From Larix sibirica (lineage: Eukaryota > Streptophyta > Pinopsida > Pinales > Pinaceae), in contig NWUY0300010473.1 in assembly GCA_004151065.3 (NCBI GenBank), forward strand, positions 91,185 through 111,005: a stretch of 19,821 bases of DNA, read 5' to 3'. The translations under genes and the position numbers were made by a program. Every line of letters begins with the position of its first letter. The first letter of the stretch is position 1. Of this stretch, positions 9,345 to 19,191 are shown piece after piece. Below the pieces are notes generated by a model. The model searched no databases. It saw only the letters and a list, made by a program, of their open reading frames with translations, and was not told the DNA's origin.

Positions 9345-9363
9345 TCGGCATTGTTGGCGGGGA
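9345..9363 (+). promoter_or_regulatory. Decayed primer-binding site (tRNA-Asp-like, Athila/Tat type)
   Basis: The segment TCGGCATTGTTGGCGGGGA aligns with the plant Athila/Tat-group primer-binding site TGGCGCCGTTGCCGGGGA at 14 of 18 positions with one inserted C. Three of the four mismatches are C to T or G to A within the GCGCCG core, as expected from methylated-CpG decay. It starts four bases after the LTR end. The assignment to tRNA-Asp is from general knowledge of this motif. The artefact copy is at 11845-11863. Confidence 0.65.
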
Positions 9364-9864
9364 GATGCTAAAGGAATTAGAGCATTCAAGTTTGGTTCTT
9401 TAGTTTTTCTTTTTATTTCTGCATATGATTTTCTATGCCAACATTTATGATTTGGAGGAGGAGAGATGGTAAGATGCGAAGACGACCTCACTGGAAAATT
9501 TATATGGTGTAATAGCCTTACGGATTCACTTTAGTGAGTTTCTTCGAGACCTCTTCATGCTGGTACTAAAGTAAGGATTCATGAAAAAAACCTAACTTAT
9601 GTCAAAAGATGACTCGGTGACAACAGGGTTTTAGTAGCGTGAGGGGTTCAAGTACATGGTTATTGCTCAGATTGCTTAAGTTTGTTTGAGTTTACAAAAT
9701 ATGGCGTGTTTTTTTTTTGTAGCTTTCATTCATTTCTTTAATATTAAAGGTAGAGAACTTTGTATTTTAGGTGTTGTAGGAGCCTCCGTGTACTAATCCA
9801 TTTATGGGGAAAAATCTAGATTGACCAAAGGAACTTAAGAATGATTAAGAACCTTTTGAGTAAA
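9364..9864 (+). other. Internal-region leader, no gene recognised
   Basis: About 500 bp follows the primer-binding site without a sustained reading frame, as expected for an untranslated leader that would hold packaging and dimerisation signals. A T run at 9710-9718 precedes GTAGC. No individual signal could be identified. The same sequence recurs at 11864-12364. Confidence 0.4.
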
Positions 9865-10431
9865 GGAGGACATGTCACCACAAGGATCTTCTCAAATCCT
9901 TGTTCAAAGTTGAGAGTTATCACTAGGGATGAGTCTACATCTCAAGAAGCAGTTGAAGAATAAAGGATCCATGAACATATTCCACAAGAGGAGGATTTAG
10001 AAGTTTCTCCTAGTTATCATGATCAACATTAATAAGAGATCAAAGAGTTATGGACAACATCTGATGAAGAGCATATACTAGAGCCGACGATCGAAGAATT
10101 TTTTGCATGTTTGTCACTAGATCCCTTGTGCGCTTAGGAGTTTGATGAGCAATTTTCCGAAGAACATTATGGCATGACAAATACAAAGAACCAAGGAGAC
10201 AAAGACTATATTGAAACATGGTTCCAAATAGTCATCAAGCCACTATACCACTCCAGTTTTCAACATTTCTGGGCACCATCTCCAATAGAACAGTTGGCAT
10301 CTCATATCATAGTAATTAATGAGGCATCTCATATCATGTTAATCATTGAGGTACATTTTTCAAATTTGGATATGAATTTAACTAAGATCCTATTACGTAA
10401 ATGGATGCATTGGAAATACTCCTACACTTGA
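9865..10431 (+). pseudogene. Decayed acidic reading frame in the internal region
   Basis: One frame stays protein-like for about 190 codons, from G-G-H-V-T-T-R at 9865 to S-Y-T-TGA at 10429-10431, interrupted by four in-frame stops (one after E-A-V-E-E, two adjacent after Y-H-D-Q-H, one after P-L-C-A). The first half is Glu/Asp-rich (EEDLEVS, TSDEEHILEPTIEEFF); the second is hydrophobic and aromatic (YIETWFQIVIKPLYHSSFQHFW). The longest uninterrupted piece is 10174-10431. It sits where gag would be expected, but no zinc knuckle or known gag motif is visible, so I call it an uncharacterised internal ORF remnant. Six of the twelve differences between the two versions of the 2.5-kb duplication fall inside it. 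Confidence 0.4.
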
Positions 10432-10544
10432 AAGATTTTTTTTTTTCAAGTAGAGTAGGATAGTGTAGAAGAATAAATAAATCAAACAGTAAAGATAAAA
10501 ATAAGTCCAACTACGAAAACCAGGATCCTGGAGTATTTGGGCAT

Positions 10545-10802
10545 GTGCATTGCTTGAAAACTGGGTTTATGGCTGGAAAATTTCATAAGAAATTCTACAT
10601 AATGTTGTTAATTCAATCTTTCATAAAAGGTTTTTCAAATCTTTTTGGTTCAATGCTCGCATTGGCTGATGTGGGATTCCCTAAGACCCTCCTTCCAACA
10701 GATCTTGTCCCATCGACTTCAATACCTTGTTTGGGATCAATATTGGAGATATTTTATATTTCCTTGGAGCTTGCATACATTAATGGCAGGTTTCCTCGTT
10801 GA
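10545..10802 (+). pseudogene. Short reading frame near the 3' end of the internal region
   Basis: An 85-codon frame begins MHCLKTGFMAGKF and contains a hydrophobic stretch ending ISLELAYINGRFPR. A second frame (10645-10848) overlaps it in another phase, so at most one is real. There is no recognised domain and no homologue elsewhere in the window except the duplicate at 13045-13302. Without an independent copy, coding status cannot be judged. Confidence 0.2.
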
Positions 10803-10921
10803 CAACAATATGAATTCATCAATGTCTCTTGATTGTCAAATTCTCTAGGTGACTCGACTTCAACACGTCTATTCATACCTATCAGAATGTACTATGTAAC
10901 TTAATGCTCAATATCATTATN

Positions 10922-11841
10922 CAAGATTACTATGAAAATGGATAATTGCATGTATTTCGTATCATGCAATTATCAATTTATCATACGTAAATTTGTTATT
11001 TTACTATATTAAATGACTCTAGAAATAGATCACTTATCCTTTGGCTACAATTAATCTTAGAATGTTTGTAATCAATTGACAAGCCTAGAAAACAGGGGAT
11101 TGTGTAATGCTTTCCTCCTATAACACTTCAGCTATATAACAAGGATGAGCTTAGTCTCTAGGGGGGATTGTTCATGATGTGTTGTTGTGTTATTATACAT
11201 TGTTGAACTTCATTCTCTAATGATCAATATAAATCAGGTTGTTGCTTAAACATTATTATTATTATTGTGATTTAAATCCTGTAGTTTTGTCTACGGTGCA
11301 TCCCCAACCAGGATGGCCCCCTGACTTGGGTATGCACTGTAATGTTATTCAATTAACTTAGTTTTGAACTTATAGATTTAATTGTGTTGTTATTTCATAG
11401 ATCAATTTATTACTTAACTTGCATATTTGATTGCTCTATCATTCAATAGATTAATTTATTATCTTTAATTGCTTTATTGAATGATTGGTTAATTTATTCA
11501 TTATTTCATTATTTTATGTTTGAATGAGTTAATGGAATTCCATGGTTGGTGTGGTGTGTTCTTGGAATCTCAACAAGGTGATATTGCGGGAATTCTAAAA
11601 ACTAAATTTACAGAACTTAGATTAACTATGGGATTTATGAGTTTAATTTATGTTATAAGATTTCCTCTTGGTTCTTCTTGATACCTGGAATTGATTTATA
11701 AAGCAAGTTGTTATTTTAAATTCGTTAGAGTTATATTAGTTAAGTTTATAATCCTACATATACTTTGCTTGCATCTCATAAGTTCATGAATCCCGATTGA
11801 TAATTAAATGCTTATAATTTAAGCAATTATATTGAGTGACA
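10922..11841 (+). repeat. Duplicate of part of the 5' LTR (assembly duplication)
   Basis: Repeats 8422-9341, including the hairpin (10941-10974), TATA box (11133-11140) and LTR end. At two of the four LTR differences (offset positions 8889 and 9025) this version matches copy B, while at the other two adjacent ones (9063-9064) the left version does. Neither is simply a corrupted version of the other, which suits two alleles. Confidence 0.8.
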
Positions 11842-12364
11842 TTTTCGGCATTGTTGGCGGGGAGATGCTAAAGGAATTAGAGCATTCAAGTTTGGTTCTT
11901 TAGTTTTTCTTTTTATTTCTGCATATGATTTTCTATGCCAACATTTATGATTTGGAGGAGGAGAGATGGTAAGATGCGAAGACGACCTCACTGGAAAATT
12001 TATATGGTGTAATAGCCTTACGGATTCACTTTAGTGAGTTTCTTCGAGACCTCTTCATGCTGGTACTAAAGTAAGGATTCATGAAAAAAACCTAACTTAT
12101 GTCAAAAGATGACTCGGTGACAACAGGGTTTTAGTAGCGTGAGGGGTTCAAGTACATGGTTATTGCTCAGATTGCTTAAGTTTGTTTGAGTTTACAAAAT
12201 ATGGCGTGTTTTTTTTTTGTAGCTTTCATTCATTTCTTTAATATTAAAGGTAGAGAACTTTGTATTTTAGGTGTTGTAGGAGCCTCCGTGTACTAATCCA
12301 TTTATGGGGAAAAATCTAGATTGACCAAAGGAACTTAAGAATGATTAAGAACCTTTTGAGTAAA

Positions 12365-12931
12365 GGAGGACATGTCACCACAAGGATCTTCTCAAATCCT
12401 TGTTCAAAGTTGAGAGTTATCACTAGGGATGAGTCTACATCTCAAGAAGCAGTTGAAGAATAAAGGATCCATGAACATATTCCACAAGAGGAGGATTTAG
12501 AAGTTTCTCCTAGTTATCATGATCAACATTAATAAGAGATCAAAGAGTTATGGACAACATCTGATGAAGAGCATATACTAGAGCCGACGATCGAAGAATT
12601 TTTTGCATGTTTGTCACTAGATCCCTTGTGCGCTTAGGAGTTTGATGAGCAATTTTCCGAAGAACATTATGGCATGACAAATACAAAGAACCAAGGAGAC
12701 AAAGACTATATTGAAACATGGTTCCAAATAGTCATCAAGCCACTATACCACTCCAGTTTTCAACATTTCTGGGCACCATCTCCAGTAGAGAAGCTGGCAT
12801 CTCCTATCATGGTAATTAATGAGGCATCTCATATCATGTTAATCATTGAGGTACATTTTTCAAATTTGGATATGAATTTAACTAAGATCCTATTACGTAA
12901 ATGGATGCATTGGAAATACTCCTACACTTGA
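12365..12931 (+). pseudogene. Duplicate of the decayed acidic reading frame
   Basis: Second version of the frame at 9865-10431, with the same four stops and six substitutions clustered at 12784-12812, which change I-E-Q to V-E-K and H-I-I to P-I-M. It probably represents the other allele of one locus rather than a second gene. Confidence 0.4.
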
Positions 12932-13420
12932 AAGATTTTTTTTTTTCAAGTAGAGTAGGATAGTGTAGAAGAATAAATAAATCAAACAGTAAAGATAAAA
13001 ATAAGTCCAACTACGAAAACCAGGATCCTGGAGTATTTGGGCATGTGCATTGCTTGAAAACTGGGTTTATGGCTGGAAAATTTCATAAGAAATTCTACAT
13101 AATGTTGTTAATTCAATCTTTCATAAAAGGTTTTTCAAATCTTTTTGGTTCAATGCTCGCATTGGCTGATGTGGGATTCCCTAAGACCCTCCTTCCAACA
13201 GATCTTGTCCCATCGACTTCAATACCTTGTTTGGGATCAATATTGGAGATATTTTATATTTCCTTGGAGCTTGCATACATTAATGGCAGGTTTCCTCGTT
13301 GACAACAACAGGAATTCATCAATGTCTCTTGATTGTCAAATTCTCTAGGTGACTCGACTTCAACACGTCTATTCATACCTATCAGAATGTACTATGTAAC
13401 TTAATGCTCAATATCATTAT

Positions 13421-13583
13421 CGATGAGTTGTCTTGCATTGGTTAATGACATCCATCAATGGTTGGCTATCCAATTATTTTTCTCCATGTTCAACCCCAAG
13501 AACACCTATTCACATGGACAAAAATGTACATGATGGGTTGTAGATGAAGACTTTCCAAGATGGTAACCTATAACAACATGTAT
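13421..13583 (+). other. End of the internal region before the 3' LTR
   Basis: Unique 163 bp between the duplicated block and the right LTR. A polypurine tract would be expected directly before 13584, but the last bases are ACAACATGTAT. The nearest purine-rich run is GATGGGTTGTAGATGAAGA at about 13532-13550. No gene is seen. Confidence 0.4.
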
Positions 13584-13812
13584 TGTTCATATTTCTTTCA
13601 ATAAAATGGACGGATGATGTACATAGCATATTTCTTGTTACTATGTTTTGGCTCAGCTCTAGTCAGTTTAGCAGTTAATTTTATAACAACCAGCTACATT
13701 TTTCATAGTGCAACAACTTAGTCAACAATAATAGAGGTTATCAATAGTTGTAGGAAATTCCTATGATGGTTTGCGGTTTTCAAAATTTTGGTAACATGCT
13801 AGTGTCACCATA

Positions 13813-16800
13813 ATGCCTATTTATTACCGGAATACCCAACATTACAGTCCAAGTTTTTTTAGCCAACCCCAGCAAGACACTTTCAATTCAAGCACCCAAG
13901 CCTTAAGTGTCCATTCCTTTGCTCATAATTCCATATGCTCGGGCCACCATTTGCATTAGGAAAAGGTAATTTCAGTGGAATTTGTTATTACTTCAATGCT
14001 ACCAAAATCCCAACAAACTCTTGTTCCAATGATTAGATCAAACACTCCTAGCAGCACAAGTATTTCATGTTCCAACATTCTTTCAAGAAACATTCTAGAT
14101 CTAGGATCAACTCCATATCATATTACCATTCCAACAATAATATATCTAGTTCCAGATCATGTACCAAGTACCAACAACAAAAATCCATGAGATCAACCTT
14201 TCCATAGTTTACGATTTTACAAAGGTTGGATCTCAAGGTTTTCAATAAATAGAAGAGAATATTCCAGATTGCACTAGGATTGGTAAATATCATATCAGAG
14301 TTCAAGCATACATAGTGTTCAGATGCCAGGAATATTGCAAGGATAAATCCCTAATTTGTTCTTGGACACTTCTAGTAGCATACCAACAAAGACTTCCTTC
14401 AGGAAAGGATAATTCCAGTTCAAGTATTAAAACCGGGTAACATTTTTTGCACTTATTCAAGTATACGAATAATCAAGGATTTGTAAATGACCCCATGTTA
14501 TTATGCTCGATGAAGTTTCATGAAATCATTTTTTTTATTCGAAAAAAAAAAACCTTAACTTTATCCCCTTATATTATGAGTTAATACAGTTATTTCCATT
14601 AAAAACATCCAATCAACAATCGACACCATCGATAGTCATTGTTTCGTCCCAAATCAACAAGGATCGTGCATATATCTTGGAACATGCGATTCATCATTCC
14701 AATTTAAACAAATCCGACACACTAGTACCAATAGATTTATCTGTAAATTCGACCTCCACTTCTCATGCAACCACTTCCCTATTCCATCATCTTTCCTTAT
14801 TTCTCTTGCACCATGCAAAAAGGACTACAATTTATGTCAAATTAGGTAAGGTAGAGATTAGCATTTTGATCACAGTGGGGAAAAAATCAATGATTATTGT
14901 AAGGAGACAGGAGCCTCAAACCTTACAATTGTTTAAGGGAGATCTGAATCGGAGAGAATTGTTCCAGTATGTAGGCTGTTTTTTTTTTAGAAGCTCAAGG
15001 TATATAATGGAGAAGTTACAATGGCATTTGGTCTAAGCTTTGATGGCGCATGCGCCAAGTTGGGTGGTTTGTTAATCCCAATCTTTGAAGCCTCAATTGC
15101 AACAGTTGCAGGATTATCTAGAGTGGGTGAGAGATCGTTTAAGAACCATAAATTACCAGTTAATTCATGGAAACAATTCATGAAAAGAGATGCGCTAACT
15201 CCAACTTGGGAGATAGGGGCACAAAGGAATTGATTGCCGAAAAAATGGACTAATGTTGCATTTTTCATCCATAAGTATATAACTTGTGAGGTGAGGTACA
15301 ACCTCATTTACCATTACCATATTCGACTAATGTTGCATTTGAAAGAAGGGTACTTGGTAAGCTTGCCCTATTTTTTGTGGAAAAGTCTAACAAAGATGGT
15401 CATCGCTTTCCAAAGGCATCTTGAGAATGCAAATACAACTTGTATCACAATGGGTTGATTAAATTGATCATCTTAGCGAAATTGGAGAAATATGGCATTA
15501 CTTGGGAAAAATTATTTCAAGAAAAGGGGTTTCTCTCAAAAGCAATCAAAGGAAACTCTGAGCCATGTGAATCGAATCCGATGGCTTGACAAATTGGGAA
15601 TAATAGTTCAAAAGGAGGTTTTTGAGAGAACAAGGAAATGGATCACATCGCAAATGGAATTTGAAACAAAAAGGAAAATTGCATGAAGTTTGATTAAAGA
15701 ATCAGAGATATGATAATGTAGCATAGAGCATAATCTAGGGAAGAGGGTGCAAGAAAATATGGTTTTTGGAAGGCCCCCTCAGTGACCACAGACTAGGTTC
15801 TCACAAGTCAAGCATACAAATCCTATACAAGTAGAATAAATCTAGTTGGAGCTAGTGGAACCACAATTGAATATGTTTGAATGTGAACCAAAACCTTGTG
15901 AACCTGTAATTGCGCACCTGGGTAGAAAAGAAAAAGGGAAAACAAAAGAGGTATGTTATGAAGAACCCAATTTCCTATTGCAAAAGAAGAACAAATGAAC
16001 TAGGAAATTGAGAAACCAATTTAAGACATTCGAGGCCATAGATATATATATTAAGTCTTAGAATGAGCGACTTAAGGAACAAGGAAAGAAATTAAGGAAG
16101 GAGAGTGATCAATTAAAAACAAGGTTCCATCCTCTTAAGAAGCAGGCACGAGGCTGGTACAAAAGGAATAAGAAGCTTTATCATCAAAGTGGGTTGTTGA
16201 AAATTAATCTGATTATGCAGAAGGGCACTAATAAAAATCCTAGGACCATACTAGATTTATTATCAACGGCAACATAAGTGTTATCTCCCCCTACACCTCC
16301 ACCAGAACTTGTTGAAACAAATGAGAAAGGTATGAAAATTCCTCAGGAGTTGATAAATCAAATACTATACTATATTCTCATAAATACCTTAGCAATTAAA
16401 TCTATTCAACTTAACCATATCTAGTAGGAAGGCAAAGAGGAAATGTATGATTTAGGGTTGATTTATAAGGATCAAGATAAATATGAGATACAAAGGATGC
16501 AAGAACGATGCTTTTCTCAACACTTGGAGGTAGAAAGGAAATGGAAGTTAAAAATTCAGGGGCTCCAACAATAGTTAAAGGTAAAATAGTTCAAAAAGAA
16601 TAGGAGGACTCGCCCTACAGGCTATTTATTGCAGGTGTCTAGCTCGATTTTATCCTGTCCACCTTCATGAACAGTGGACTGAATTTACAATCAAAAGATT
16701 GATTGTTGGGAAGTAGTATGAGATCAACAATGTCATTGATTTTATCAAGATATACTATGAGTCCTTTGATGATGAACATAATATTTTGTGTGAATTGTAT

Positions 16801-17444
16801 CAATTTGATTTCTTTTTACAAGAGGAGACATGTTGGAACCCTAATCGTGTATTGGAGATGTTCAACTTAGAGCTTTCAACTCTTTTATGTGAAACCAGAT
16901 TAAGTGGAGAACGGATATGGATTAATATGAGCACGAAAACCATTTCGAGGTTAATGGTATGAAGTGAACATATGATACACGGGGAGGTTATTAGAGATCA
17001 CGAAGAATTTTGTCTGAATATGGTAGGGTGAAAATATTTAGGAATCATCAAATGATGGCTATTTCAAACTTTGAAGAAGTCTGTAATCTCCATACCATGG
17101 AAGTTGTGGCATCTTTTCAGGAGAGATGGAAGCTTTTACCGAAAGTATTTCAGCAACAAAATCCAATGGTCTTTCCCTTGTTTTGCTTATCCATAACTTA
17201 GTCTCATTTGTATATTGATTATGTAAGGAGACTTAGAATTGGATGGATAGGGATTAGATTTCATTTCCTGCTAATGTGGTTTTCAAGGAAAATCTATCAA
17301 GTTTCCTATCATTGGGATGAATTTCAAGAAATAACAACATGGATGAAAGTTCACAAGTGTTTGGGATATTATGTACAAACTGAGTTTGGTCATCTTTCAT
17401 ATGATTGGGATAATATGCATTCAGGATTACCAGAGGAGGATTAA
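13813..17444 (+). pseudogene. Decayed ~1,200-codon ORF inside the LTR, copy B
   Basis: The start ATG 13813-13815 gives MPIYYRN, and here codon 6 is Arg where copy A has TGA. The end is P-E-E-D-TAA at 17442-17444. The span is 3,632 nt against 3,625 nt for copy A after removing the duplication. Parts in order: Ser/Thr/Gln-rich N-terminus (to about residue 110); R-I-G-K-Y-H-I-R-V-Q with a following Cys pair (about 145-190); TTIYVKLGKVEI at about residues 336-347; KYIT and YHIRLMLHLKEG at 485-515; NRIRWLDKLGIIVQKEV near 585; a coiled coil rich in Lys, Arg and Glu (about 715-806); a Pro-rich linker; then a C-terminus with EERWKLLPKVFQQ-like and YHWDEFQE motifs. Most of its stops and frameshifts are at different places from those in copy A. 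Family assignment is uncertain; a lineage-specific plant transposon-associated protein is the best guess. Confidence 0.6.
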
Positions 17445-18131
17445 TCAGTTGCATGGGGACATGCAACAACCTCAACATTGGGGGGTGTTGGGTCTCCATT
17501 TTCTACCGATTTTGATTGATAATTGTGTCCTTTTTAGTTGGTAAACCCCTATTTTGTCATCTAGATCCTCCTTTTCATCCAAAATCCTATGATCCTTGAA
17601 AGAACTTCATCTAAAGGATCATTTAAGGTATCACAATTATTTTTACTTTAATTCTTGTTATTTGTTACTTGAATCGTGTTAAAAACCATTTTATTGTTAT
17701 TGATTACCATTGTTATAAGAAACCCAGGTTCTTGTAACGTGATTATTTTGATGAAAGCATGAGAGAAACGAGAAATTTTCCACTTGGGATGCATTATATA
17801 GGTCTTGGAGTTGCTCATGCTTCCTTTGTATCATGAATAAAGTCTTCAGAGGCCGGGTGGATGTTCAACCAAACATTCAGATCAACACATAGTAATATTG
17901 GCCTATACATTACCAGTTTTCCAGATTGTTCCGGTAGCATGCTTGTTGGTTAATAGGGTGGCACATCTCTAGATTAAAAATATCCACATAGGTTTTGTTT
18001 TTAGTTTCCATGAGATGGTTTTTCTCCTTCTAAAATGGACCCAATATTGTTGAAGGCACTGCCAAGCTCCAAAACACATGTATGCTTAATAAATGAGTTC
18101 CAACGCTTCATCCAAAATTAGTATGAAAAGG
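17445..18131 (+). other. U3 sequence between the ORF end and the hairpin, copy B
   Basis: Non-coding counterpart of 7755-8440. It keeps the GGTAGCATGCTTGTTGG block near 17933-17949. Nothing further is recognised. Confidence 0.5.
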
Positions 18132-18165
18132 GATAATTGCATGGACTTTGTATCATGCAATTATC
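18132..18165 (+). promoter_or_regulatory. Conserved 12-bp hairpin in U3, copy B
   Basis: The stems GATAATTGCATG (18132-18143) and CATGCAATTATC (18154-18165) are identical to copy A. The loop is also 10 bases but reads GACTTTGTAT instead of TATTTCGTAT. It lies about 143 bp upstream of the TATA box. Confidence 0.65.
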
Positions 18166-18307
18166 ATATGTAATTATGATATTTTCCTATATTAATATAA
18201 ACACATAGCTTATCCTTTGGCTATAATTAGTCTTAGAACATTTGTAATCACTAGAAGCCTAGAAAACAGGGGGATTATGTAATGCTTTCCCCTTATAACA
18301 CTTTGGT

Positions 18308-18315
18308 TATATAAA
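18308..18315 (+). promoter_or_regulatory. Putative LTR TATA box, copy B
   Basis: TATATAAA, a consensus plant TATA box, in the same sequence context as 8633-8640 in copy A. Confidence 0.5.
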
Positions 18316-18849
18316 CAAGGATGAGCTCAGTTAGTAGGGGGTATTATTCTTGATGTATTGCTGCGCTATTTTATAGTGTTGAACTTCATTCTCCAATAAT
18401 CAATAGAAATCTTGTTGTCGTTTAAACGATATTGTGATTGTGATTTAAATCATGTAGTTTTCTCTACAGTGCATCCCCAACCAAGAGGGACCCCTAACTT
18501 GGGTATGCAACGTATTGTTATTTAATTATCTTAGTTTTGCACTTACAGATTTTATTATGTTGTTACTTGATAGATTGATTTATTACTTAACTTGCATATT
18601 TGATTGCTCTGTCATTCCATAGATTACTTTATTATATTTAATTTCCTTCTTGAATTATTAGTTATTTTATTCATGCTTTCATTCTTTTATGCTCCTTAAT
18701 TATGTTTGAATGAGTTGTTGGAATTCCATGGTTGTCGTGGTGTGTTCTCAGAACCACAACAAGTTGATATTGCGGAAGTTATAAAATTGAAAGTTACAAA
18801 ACCTAGATTAACTATGGGATCTCTGAGTTTTATTTAAGTTATAAGATTT

Positions 18850-19019
18850 TGATTTATAATTGCAAATTTATTTGATTCAAATTCGAACACTAATGTTTTA
18901 TAAAACGACATGAATCGTTTAGATCCTTGAACATATTATACAATAGATTGTTACATGAATACTCTGAACATAAGTAAGAGAAATGTAAATGGTGTAAGGA
19001 TTCATGAACATAGTATAGT
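18850..19019 (+). other. 170-bp insertion present only in copy B
   Basis: Both arms share ATAAGATTT (ending 18849 here) and CTCTTGGTT (from 19021), but copy B has about 170 extra bases between them. Inside are two related segments, ATCCTTGAACATATTATA (18923-18940) and GGATTCATGAACATAGTATA (18999-19018). No inverted termini or clear target duplication is seen, so a deletion in copy A is equally possible. Confidence 0.6.
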
Positions 19020-19191
19020 TCTCTTGGTTATTCTTGATACCTGGAATTGATTTATAAAGCAAGTTGTTCTTCCATTAGGGTTAGACTAGTTAAGTTTCTA
19101 ATCTTGGATATACTTTGCTTGCATCTCATAAGTTCATGAATCCCGATTAATAATTAAATGCTATGAATTTAAGCAATTAAATTGTCTGACA

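Larger units (their letters stand above)
8422..13420 (+). repeat. Near-identical 2,499-bp direct repeat around a single N
   Basis: Positions 8422-10920 and 10922-13420 align without gaps at a constant offset of 2,500. By eye they differ at about 12 bases, six of them within 10284-10312 versus 12784-12812. The break is the N at 10921. The first copy starts mid-LTR and ends mid-internal region, at no biological boundary. Unmerged contig ends carrying two alleles is the best explanation; a true recent tandem duplication is less likely. All features from 10922 to 13420 repeat those 2,500 bp to the left. Confidence 0.9.
3676..19191 (+). mobile_element. Old non-autonomous LTR retroelement with giant LTRs (LARD-like)
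   Basis: Two collinear arms, 3676-9341 and 13584-19191, flank an internal region. Both arms start TGTTCAT and end TGACA. Directly after the left arm lies a decayed primer-binding site (9345-9363). At the equivalent base the right arm changes to unrelated sequence, the signature of a 3' LTR end. Subtracting the apparent assembly duplications (225 and 2,500 bp) and one 170-bp insertion, both arms are about 5.44 kb, the internal region about 1.74 kb and the element about 12.8 kb. No reverse transcriptase, integrase or protease motif is visible, so it would need a partner element for movement. No target-site duplication (cacaa on the left versus tgatt on the right) and no good polypurine tract are seen. 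Two LTRs from different insertions joined by recombination remain possible. Confidence 0.7.
13584..19191 (+). repeat. 3' LTR-like arm (copy B)
   Basis: Starts TGTTCATATT and ends TCTGACA, collinear with 3676-9341 throughout. It has no N and lacks both duplications seen in copy A, so it is the better guide to the true LTR structure. In a 100-bp sample (about 17069-17170 versus 7379-7480) I counted about 15 differences, consistent with a very old insertion. Similarity ends abruptly at 19191. Confidence 0.7.

Noticed and set aside
10922-13420. Second independent set of hairpin, TATA box, primer-binding site and ORFs
   Set aside because: These are the duplicated contig end at N 10921, not extra functional copies.
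13532-13583. Polypurine tract before the 3' LTR
   Set aside because: Purine-rich bases lie about 35 bp away and are interrupted; none is adjacent to 13584.
3676-19191. Tandem duplication of a cellular gene
   Set aside because: The shared unit ends in TG/CA, is followed by a primer-binding site on the inner side and stops at the same base on the outer side, which fits LTRs better. The boundary at the left end remains the weakest point.
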